Shown here: piece by piece, positions 1 to 5,754 of the stretch
Layout of the letters: each line of letters opens with the position of its first letter
How positions within the stretch are numbered: the first letter of the stretch is position 1
Assembly (NCBI GenBank): GCA_021413535.1
Contig: JAIOQF010000198.1
Location: 1-10,826 of the forward strand
Direction: 5' to 3'
Length of the DNA: 10,826 nt
DNA from: Verrucomicrobiota bacterium
GTDB lineage: Bacteria; Verrucomicrobiota; Verrucomicrobiia; Verrucomicrobiales; Verrucomicrobiaceae
Notes under the pieces: generated by a model
Database searches by the model: none
The model's input: only the letters and a program-made list of their open reading frames with translations
What the model was told of the DNA's origin: nothing
Translations under genes and position numbers: made by a program

Positions 1-1391
1 CAAAAGTAACTATCGCCAAGCCAAACGTTTCCTTTGATGTAGAGATCGACCTGTCAGCGAAAGACTGGATTGATACGATGAAGAAGCATGGGCTGACAGT
101 CCCTGTTTTTCCGGGGGCCAGTGCCTTCGAACTTTATGACACCTTCGGATTCCCTTTGGATTTGACGGAATTAATGGTTCGGGAATTGGGCCTTACGGTG
201 GACACCGCAGGCTTCGAGAAGCTGATGGAAGAGCAGAAGCAGCGTGCTCGCGAGGCTGGCAAGAAGAACAAGCAAGTCGTCTCCGTAAGCGAGATTGAAA
301 CGAAGGCGCCGACCAAGTTCATTGGTTACGACACGCTCGAAGCCGATGTGCGCGTGTTGGAAGTCGTGTCGATGAAGGACAAGAACGCCGTCGTGCTCGA
401 TGTCTCTACCTGCTACGCCGAAATGGGCGGACAGGTCGGCGATGCGGGCCAATTGATCCTCGGCGCGAACACTTTCCCGATCAGCGCCACCACCAAGGTC
501 GGTAACACCTGGCTGCACTTCCTCGAAGGCGACGAAACACCCGCCGTGGACTCCACCGTGCGCCTTGTCGTTGATGCGCCGCGTCGTCACGCCATCGAGC
601 GCCACCACACCGTCACGCACATTTTGCATTGGGCGTTGCATGAAGTCGTAGTGCCCTACGTCGAGGCCAAGGCCAACAACGGCATCATGGCCCTCTTCGG
701 CGAGAAGTATGGCGACCTCGTCCGCGTCGTGCAGATCGGCGGCCAGCCGCACAAGCTCGATGGTTGGAGCATGGAACTCTGCGGCGGCACCCACACACGC
801 GGCACCGGTGAGATCGGCCTCTTCCGCCTCGTCGCCGAAAGCGCCGTCGCCGCCGGCGTGCGCCGCATCGAAGCCATCGCCGGACTCGAAGCCTACAACG
901 CCGCCCGCGCCGATGCTGATTTGATCAAGCTGCTTGCTGGAAAAGTCAGCGCCCAAGGCGCGCATGACATCGAGAAGAAGATTGAAGCCTTGCTGGAACA
1001 GCAGAAGGCGCTGGAGAAGAACCTCAAAGCCGCCCAACAACGCGAAGCCAGCGGTCGCGCGAAGGAACTGCTTTCAACAGCAAGCAACAACGCCATCATC
1101 GTCAACCTCGGCGACGTGGATGCCGACTACGCCGTGGCCGTGAGCGACGCCTTGAAAGGCAGCTTCAACGGCATCGTCGTCCTCGCTACGACGGGCGGCG
1201 GCAACGTCGCCTTGATCGCCAGCGTCGCCAAAGATTACCAGGCCAAGGTGCAAGCCGGCAAGATCATCCAAACCATCGCGCCGATCGTCGGCGGCAAAGG
1301 CGGCGGCAAGCCGGACTTCGCTCGCGGGGGCGGCAAGGATGTGACCAAGGTCGATGCAGCGCTCGCGGAAGCGCGGAAGCTTGTTCTATAG
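1..1391 (+). CDS. alaS: Alanyl-tRNA synthetase, C-terminal part (5' end outside window), editing domain shortened
   Basis: This is the cytoplasmic enzyme that charges tRNA-Ala and hydrolyses mischarged Ser/Gly-tRNA-Ala. The frame is open from base 3, upstream of the first ATG at 78, so the gene enters from outside the window. The segment around 120-170 (AFELYDTFGFPLDLTEL) is the conserved end of the catalytic/tRNA-recognition half. The editing domain follows, with its zinc ligands HTVTH (606-620) and CGGTH (780-794). Next come a helical coiled linker (about 930-1050) and the C-Ala domain, ending in the conserved GGGKPDFARGGGKD. Oddity: the second His of HxxxH and the Cys of CGGTH are 54 codons apart, against 98 residues in E. 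coli AlaRS (H568 to C666). About 44 residues are therefore missing, including the usual QxGS segment that carries the editing Gln. The TAG stop (1389-1391) is supplied by the first bases of the flanking repeat. Gene identity is very secure; functional state is uncertain. Confidence 0.96.
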   Translation, partial: KVTIAKPNVSFDVEIDLSAKDWIDTMKKHGLTVPVFPGASAFELYDTFGFPLDLTELMVRELGLTVDTAGFEKLMEEQKQRAREAGKKNKQVVSVSEIETKAPTKFIGYDTLEADVRVLEVVSMKDKNAVVLDVSTCYAEMGGQVGDAGQLILGANTFPISATTKVGNTWLHFLEGDETPAVDSTVRLVVDAPRRHAIERHHTVTHILHWALHEVVVPYVEAKANNGIMALFGEKYGDLVRVVQIGGQPHKLDGWSMELCGGTHTRGTGEIGLFRLVAESAVAAGVRRIEAIAGLEAYNAARADADLIKLLAGKVSAQGAHDIEKKIEALLEQQKALEKNLKAAQQREASGRAKELLSTASNNAIIVNLGDVDADYAVAVSDALKGSFNGIVVLATTGGGNVALIASVAKDYQAKVQAGKIIQTIAPIVGGKGGGKPDFARGGGKDVTKVDAALAEARKLVL

Positions 1392-1478
1392 GAGCGCGTG
1401 TGTGTCCGACGAAGGAGGACCACTCGCTTCCTGAAAATACTGCGAGTAGTCTCGTTTCGCTTAACATACACGCGCTCC
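1389..1478 (+). repeat. REP-like imperfect palindrome, copy 1 (upstream of RAYT)
   Basis: This is a ~90-bp element whose ends are inverted: 1391-1405 (ggagcgcgtgtgtgt) pairs with 1464-1478 at 14 of 15 positions. An inner stem actcgc (1422-1427) / gcgagt (1442-1447) can also form. An alternative small hairpin cgag-tagt-ctcg overlaps it. A second copy in the same orientation lies at 2071-2163, on the other side of the transposase gene, with only a handful of differences and a 1-base indel. Its first three bases form the stop codon of alaS. Flanking palindromes of this kind are the expected substrate of the RAYT between them. Confidence 0.88.
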
Positions 1479-1488
1479 CACTTCTCCC

Positions 1489-2073
1489 ATGCCGTTCCAC
1501 GATGACCATCCAGGATGGACCCGGCGAGGATACCTCCCGCATTGCGATCATCCCTCGCTCGTTCAAGCAGTGACCTTCCGGCTCGCGGATTCAATGCCGC
1601 AGGAACGCCGGGATGAATGGGAACACATTATCCTGATCGAGGATGATGTGGAGCGCATCAAGCAGCTCGAATCATGGCTGGATAAAGGAGCGGGTTCCTG
1701 CATGCTGAGGAATCCTGAGGTCGCCAGGATCGTGCAGGACGCGTTGCTCCACTTCGACCGGAAGCGCTATCACCTTATCGCCTGGTGCGTGATGCCTAAT
1801 CATGTGCATGCGCTGTTTGAGGTGCTTAGCGGTCATGTGCTGGGCCGCATCATCCACTCGTGGAAGACATTTACTGCGCGGGAGATTAACAAGCTGTGCG
1901 GCCGGGCGGGCTCGCTGTGGCAGGCGGATTACTTTGACCGCTTTATGCGGAATGAAGAACATCTTGGGAATGAGGCTACTTACATCGAAGGTAATCCGGT
2001 AAGCGCTGGACTGGTGAGCAGCGCTGCTGAATGGGAGTTCTCGAGCGCAGGCTTCAGGGCCTCGGGTTCATAG
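1489..2073 (+). CDS. REP-associated tyrosine transposase (RAYT, Y1_Tnp family)
   Basis: A 194-residue HUH single-strand transposase of the IS200/IS605-related Y1 family, predicted to nick and join single-stranded DNA at REP hairpins. Visible motifs are an N-terminal RRGYLPHCD stretch leading into TFRLADS (residues 12-35), the metal-binding HxH in MPNHVHALFE (His105, His107), and the nucleophilic tyrosine in TYIEGNP (Tyr165). The spacing is normal for the family and the gene looks intact. The ATG at 1489 is 10 bases after repeat copy 1; there is no clear Shine-Dalgarno sequence. The stop codon TAG is provided by the first bases of repeat copy 2, so gene and repeat are physically interlocked. 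It is only distantly similar to the second RAYT embedded in recG; the two differ in N-terminus, spacing and C-terminus. Confidence 0.93.
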   Translation: MPFHDDHPGWTRRGYLPHCDHPSLVQAVTFRLADSMPQERRDEWEHIILIEDDVERIKQLESWLDKGAGSCMLRNPEVARIVQDALLHFDRKRYHLIAWCVMPNHVHALFEVLSGHVLGRIIHSWKTFTAREINKLCGRAGSLWQADYFDRFMRNEEHLGNEATYIEGNPVSAGLVSSAAEWEFSSAGFRASGS

Positions 2074-2163
2074 GAGCGCGCGTGTGTCCGACGAAGGACG
2101 ACCACTCGCTTCATGAAAAAGAGTGCGAGTAGTCTCGCATCGCTCAATATACACGCGCTCCTA
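2071..2163 (+). repeat. REP-like imperfect palindrome, copy 2 (downstream of RAYT)
   Basis: Direct copy of the 1389-1478 repeat. Its outer arms are 2073-2087 and 2147-2161, pairing with about three mismatches, and its inner stem is actcgc (2104-2109) / gcgagt (2125-2130). Its first three bases are the TAG stop of the transposase. The right end reads cgctccta, the inverse of the left-end taggagcg. About 90 bases of otherwise featureless intergenic DNA separate it from the DAHP synthase start. Confidence 0.88.
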
Positions 2164-2252
2164 CGACCATTATGATTTTCCGCTGGCCGCCGGATTGAAA
2201 TGAGCGCAAAGGAAGCTGGCGCGAATGTCAGCGCGCGGTTAATTCGAGAATA

Positions 2253-3287
2253 ATGACCCGCGTTTCTGATCTCCATGTTGTTGCCAACACGCCACTGCCG
2301 CCGCCGCAGGCCTTGATGGTAGAAATTCCCCGGAGCGAGGCTCATGCTGCCTTCGTGGCGCAGAGCCGTGATGAAATCGCGTGGATTCTTGCTGGCGAAG
2401 ACGAGCGACTTTTGCTGATCGTCGGGCCGTGCTCCATTCATGACTTGAAGGGCGGTCGGGATTATGCGGAAAGATTGGCGGCACTTGGGCGCGAGGTTAG
2501 GGATCGGGTGCTTGTGATCATGCGGGTTTATTTTGAAAAGCCCCGAACCACGCTGGGCTGGAAGGGGCTGATCATGGATCCGCATCTCAATGGAACCAAC
2601 GACATCCCGACGGGCCTGCGCCTGGCGCGCACCTTTCTGCGTGATGTGCTGGAACTCGGGGTGCCGACGGCAACAGAGATGCTGGATCCGATCACGCCGC
2701 AGTATATTGCCGACCTGACCTGCTGGAGCGCCATCGGTGCGCGCACGACCGAATCGCAGACGCACCGGCAGATGGCCAGCGGGCTGTCGATGCCAGTGGG
2801 CTTCAAAAACACCACCTCCGGTGCCGTGGTGCCGGCCATTAATGCGATCAAAGCCGCCAACCAGCCCCAGACCTTTTTGGGCATCGGTGGCGATGGTCGC
2901 GCCAGTGTGGTTAACACCACGGGCAATCCCGCCTGCCATGTCATTTTACGCGGCGGAGACGAGGGGCCTAACTTCAGCGAGGAGCATGTTGGCAGGACGC
3001 TGGAATTGCTCGTGAAGAATGGTCTCAAGTCCGCCGTGATGATTGACGCGAGTCATGCAAACTGCAGCAAGGACTATCGCAAAATGCCTGCGGTCTTCCG
3101 TGAGATTCTACGCCAGCGTCGCGAAGGAGCACGCGGCGTCATCGGCGCAATGCTGGAGAGTAATATCGTTGCCGGATCGCAGGCGATGGCGAATTCAAGA
3201 GAGGCCCTCGTTTACGGACAATCCATCACGGATCCGTGCATTGACTGGGAAACGACTGAGGAACTGGTGCGTGAAGCGGCGCAATGA
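2253..3287 (+). CDS. aroF: 3-deoxy-7-phosphoheptulonate (DAHP) synthase, class I (AroF/G/H type)
   Basis: This enzyme condenses phosphoenolpyruvate with erythrose 4-phosphate, the committed step to chorismate and the aromatic amino acids, in the cytoplasm. The 344 residues match the usual ~350. Conserved blocks in order are VGPCSIHD, YFEKPRTTLGWKGL, IGARTTESQTHR with MASGLSMPVGFKN, GNPACHVILRGG, MIDASHANCSKDYRK and MLESNIVAG. The four metal ligands are all present: Cys60, His268, Glu302 and Asp327, essentially the E. coli AroG numbering. Local wording is closer to E. coli AroF/AroH than to AroG, but isozyme and feedback specificity cannot be assigned from sequence alone. The start is ATG 2253, with only a weak purine-rich stretch (gagaata) upstream. 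The stop lies 6 bases from the convergent OmpA-gene stop, leaving no room for a separate terminator. Confidence 0.96.
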   Translation: MTRVSDLHVVANTPLPPPQALMVEIPRSEAHAAFVAQSRDEIAWILAGEDERLLLIVGPCSIHDLKGGRDYAERLAALGREVRDRVLVIMRVYFEKPRTTLGWKGLIMDPHLNGTNDIPTGLRLARTFLRDVLELGVPTATEMLDPITPQYIADLTCWSAIGARTTESQTHRQMASGLSMPVGFKNTTSGAVVPAINAIKAANQPQTFLGIGGDGRASVVNTTGNPACHVILRGGDEGPNFSEEHVGRTLELLVKNGLKSAVMIDASHANCSKDYRKMPAVFREILRQRREGARGVIGAMLESNIVAGSQAMANSREALVYGQSITDPCIDWETTEELVREAAQ

Positions 3288-3293
3288 TCGATC

Positions 3294-4727
3294 CTAAAAA
3301 TCCAGCAGGATTTCCGCGCGACGGTTCCGGGAGCGACCTTCGGGATTGTCGGTGCCGTCGGGCTTTAGGTTGGGGCTGAGCGGGAGCTGCTTGCCGAAGC
3401 CGGTAGTCTCCACCTGAGTCACCGGAACGCCATGGTTGATGAAATATTGCTTCACGGCCTCGGCGCGATTCTTCGATAAATTGAGATTGTAGTCGTCGCT
3501 GCCGAGCGCGTCGGTGTAACCGCCAATCTTGAGCTTTTTTTGCGGGCTGGATTTGAGTATGGAAGCGACGATGTCGAGCTGCTTCTGCGCGCGAGGATGC
3601 AGCACAGCCTGGTTAAGTTCGAAGAACAGAGCGATGGACTCGCCGCCTTTTGGATTCACCACCAGCGGCGTGTAGGGGAGATCACCCAGCGAGGAGGCTT
3701 TGGCATTGTCACTCAAAAACTTCGAGAGATTCAATCCGCCGACGCGCCATTTATCATCGCGCTTTTCCATCTCGAGACCGAACTCGGTGCTGGTGCTGGT
3801 AGCTTCAGAATTCACCCGGACGATGACCCAGCTCGTGGTATCGGTGGCGACGGTGGCGACCAGCGCGCGGTCATCGGGGAGGTGGTATTTTCCTTCTTCA
3901 AACACCATGCAGAGCGCGGCCAGCTTCACAGGTGAGATTTTATTCTGATCGACATAGTTCAGCGCACCGAGGTAGTCGAGCCTGAGCAGTGAGTTGACGA
4001 AGTCGCTGGCGAGAATCAAGGCGTCTTGGCTGCGATCAATGATGAAGAATGATTTGTTCAAGGCATTGGTCGCACTTGTCGGTGGTGCAATGGGCGCTGG
4101 GGATGGCGGAAGCGCAGCGAGTGCGGATTCGAGCTCCTTGGGAAGATGCACTTGAGCCACATTCCAACCACGACGAGGGTCGCGCTCCAGATCAAGCGTG
4201 ATCCTCAATGAGGGTGCTTCGGGCGATGCCAAGGTGAGGGGAATGGCGACGCGGATCATGTTCTCGATCTGACCGATCAACTGCGCATCTGCTGGCTGAC
4301 CAGCTTTGTAGCCGAGATTTTGAAAGATCATTTTGAGAACGCCGAGCACCTCGCCCTGTCGAGTGCTGTTGTCGGGAGCAATTAATTTTGCCGCTCCGGG
4401 CAGATCGCCAGCTGCGAGAAGTTTAGTGAGCTGCTGGGCCAGTTCGACTGGCTTGATGAATGTCGCTGGCGCCTGAGATGTGGACGTTGCTGCGCTTGGT
4501 TTGTCGCCAACTGGTGTCGGACTTTTTCCGGGTGGTGATGCTGGGCTGCCGGAGCCAGATACTTGTTCGGCTATAGCACTTTCTTCTTCGGCGCGCGCTT
4601 CGTCGATCTTCTTGCGGGTGACGAAAAAAAAGATGAGGGCACTGATGACGAGCGCGCCGAGGATGAGCAGAATAGGGGCGAGCGCGTTGCCGTGTTGGTT
4701 GCGGCTACTTTGACGGACGTTGATCAT
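3294..4727 (-). CDS. Membrane-anchored protein with two related central domains and a C-terminal OmpA (peptidoglycan-binding) domain
   Basis: A 477-residue envelope protein. Residues 17-36 form one N-terminal transmembrane helix followed by RKK, so the bulk is probably periplasmic. Residues 50-90 are a Ser/Pro/Ala-rich linker. Two similar regions follow (about 92-200 and 237-338). Each has helices (QLTKLLAAGDLPGAAKLI; FVNSLLRLDYLGALNYV), a strand-rich part, and an ending of the form WNVAQVHLPKEL or WRVGGLNLSKFL. They look like tandem copies of an NTF2/lipoprotein-like fold. A second Pro/Ala linker (203-220) separates them. Residues 362-477 are an OmpA domain, with GYTDALG, NLNLSKNRAEAV and SRNRRAEI carrying the Asp and Arg that bind diaminopimelate. 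The start was taken as ATG 4727 because it directly precedes the membrane segment; a GTG at 4757 would add ten unlikely residues. It is downstream of the DegS-like gene on the same strand (45-base gap). Specific role unknown. Confidence 0.88.
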   Translation of the reverse strand: MINVRQSSRNQHGNALAPILLILGALVISALIFFFVTRKKIDEARAEEESAIAEQVSGSGSPASPPGKSPTPVGDKPSAATSTSQAPATFIKPVELAQQLTKLLAAGDLPGAAKLIAPDNSTRQGEVLGVLKMIFQNLGYKAGQPADAQLIGQIENMIRVAIPLTLASPEAPSLRITLDLERDPRRGWNVAQVHLPKELESALAALPPSPAPIAPPTSATNALNKSFFIIDRSQDALILASDFVNSLLRLDYLGALNYVDQNKISPVKLAALCMVFEEGKYHLPDDRALVATVATDTTSWVIVRVNSEATSTSTEFGLEMEKRDDKWRVGGLNLSKFLSDNAKASSLGDLPYTPLVVNPKGGESIALFFELNQAVLHPRAQKQLDIVASILKSSPQKKLKIGGYTDALGSDDYNLNLSKNRAEAVKQYFINHGVPVTQVETTGFGKQLPLSPNLKPDGTDNPEGRSRNRRAEILLDF

Positions 4728-4772
4728 GGAGTTGCAAGATATTCCAGAGCAACACACTTGCCAAGGGGTAGC

Positions 4773-5741
4773 TCAAAGTCCCGGTGGTCGGGAGACGATT
4801 TTAGCGGTGATGGTGATCGGCTGATTTTTTCGCAACACGGTGAAAGTGACTGTCTGGTCGGGCTTCGCTCTGCTCAAGAGTCGAAGGAAGTCACGCTCCG
4901 CTTCGAAACTCCGGCCGTTGTATTGCGCGATGATATCTCCTTCGAGCAAACCAGCTTTCTGGGCGGGCGAACCTGGAGTGATCCCAGTGACGATCGCACC
5001 ATAGGCGGCTTGGACATTGGTTTGAATACGAAGCATGTCCACCTCCACGCCAAGGTAACCGGGCGCGCGCGGAGTCTTACCCAGGACGGCCTCGAAAGCA
5101 TCCCTGGCATCGTTCGCCGGCAGGGCCAAGCCCACGCCCTGCCAGGAATGCGCGTTTTTATCCTCATTAAGGATCGAGACATTGATGCCGATGATTTCGC
5201 CTTTGAAATTGACGAGCGGTCCGCCGGAATTGCCCGGATTGATCACGGCATCATCTATCTGAAGCACCGCGATATCCATGTCCAAGTCATGGCCGAGCAG
5301 TTTTGCTTCGTGGGTTTTTCTGTCGCTGGTGGTCACCCAGATTTTTTGGGCGTTATTCACCACATGGAAGTTGGTCAGGATGTGACCATGCTTGCTGACG
5401 ATCACCCCGGAGCCCAATCCCGTGGCCACGACACCGGTTCCATAACCACGAAGAAAACCGAAGATATCTTTTTTGGGGACTAGTCCGCTGGTTCCGATGT
5501 TGACGCTGACGATGGAAGGCAGCACTGCCGCCGCAAGTTTGGTCGACTCTGCATTGAACTGCGCGAGCGTGGGTAGGTCGCGAGCATTCAAGGTGACATG
5601 AGCTGGCGAAGTTTTATTATTGTCAGCGAGTAAACTAAACAGACCGCTGCCGCCACGTCCTTCGCGCCATTTTTGATAAATCAGAGTGGCGCACGCGAAA
5701 ATGGCGATGGCAATGATGATGCGTCGGATGTGCTCGTTCAT
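4773..5741 (-). CDS. HtrA/DegS-like trypsin-fold serine protease with one PDZ domain, lacking part of the catalytic domain
   Basis: A 322-residue protein with an N-terminal membrane anchor (residues 6-22), a trypsin-like domain and one C-terminal PDZ domain (about 228-318). This is the DegS/HtrA layout for periplasmic stress sensing or quality control. All three catalytic residues are readable: His126 in TNFHVV, Asp156 in MDIAVL and Ser172 in GNSGGP. His to Asp is 30 residues, as in E. coli DegS (96 to 126), but Asp to Ser is only 16 instead of 75. The sequence runs straight from AVLQID into DAVINPGNSGG. About 59 residues that normally form the core of the second barrel are absent without loss of frame. 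It may therefore be inactive or act only through the PDZ domain. The start was chosen at ATG 5741 (MNEHIRR), 13 bases after the recG stop and just before the membrane helix. An upstream in-frame start at 5813 would overlap recG. Confidence 0.9.
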   Translation of the reverse strand: MNEHIRRIIIAIAIFACATLIYQKWREGRGGSGLFSLLADNNKTSPAHVTLNARDLPTLAQFNAESTKLAAAVLPSIVSVNIGTSGLVPKKDIFGFLRGYGTGVVATGLGSGVIVSKHGHILTNFHVVNNAQKIWVTTSDRKTHEAKLLGHDLDMDIAVLQIDDAVINPGNSGGPLVNFKGEIIGINVSILNEDKNAHSWQGVGLALPANDARDAFEAVLGKTPRAPGYLGVEVDMLRIQTNVQAAYGAIVTGITPGSPAQKAGLLEGDIIAQYNGRSFEAERDFLRLLSRAKPDQTVTFTVLRKNQPITITAKIVSRPPGL

Positions 5742-5754
5742 GATCGGTGATGAT

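Larger units (their letters stand above)
1389..2163 (+). mobile_element. RAYT/REP unit (REPtron-like): transposase gene between two direct palindromic repeats
   Basis: One RAYT gene (1489-2073) sits between two near-identical ~90-bp palindromic repeats in direct orientation. The unit lies between the 3' end of alaS and the DAHP synthase gene. The outer ends read taggagcgcg at 1389 and cgctccta at 2156-2163, so the unit as a whole also has inverted termini. RAYTs are domesticated relatives of IS200/IS605 transposases and are thought to mobilise REP sequences in their host genome. The arrangement here fits that picture directly. No target duplication was evident, as expected for HUH elements. 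Confidence 0.85.

Noticed and set aside
171..1040. 289-codon minus-strand frame opposite alaS
   Set aside because: It mirrors conserved AlaRS codons and has a Gly/Val/Asp-rich shadow composition with no motif.
1389..2163. Direct repeats as a CRISPR or integron array
   Set aside because: There are only two 90-bp palindromic copies flanking a transposase; no regular short repeats, spacers, cas genes or integrase.
1980..2939. 319-codon minus-strand frame crossing the REP repeat and the DAHP synthase gene
   Set aside because: It spans a repeat, an intergenic gap and the antisense of a conserved enzyme; not a plausible gene.
3288..3293. Bidirectional terminator between the DAHP synthase and OmpA genes
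   Set aside because: The gap is 6 bases and no stem-loop with a T-tract is visible around it.
4725..4757. GTG start at 4757 for the OmpA-domain protein
   Set aside because: It adds ten residues without signal-like character; ATG 4727 places the transmembrane helix at the usual position.
4563..5483. 306-codon plus-strand open frame opposite the protease and OmpA genes
   Set aside because: It is antisense to two genes with clear family motifs, has no recognisable domain of its own, and runs across the gap between them; a typical shadow in GC-rich DNA.
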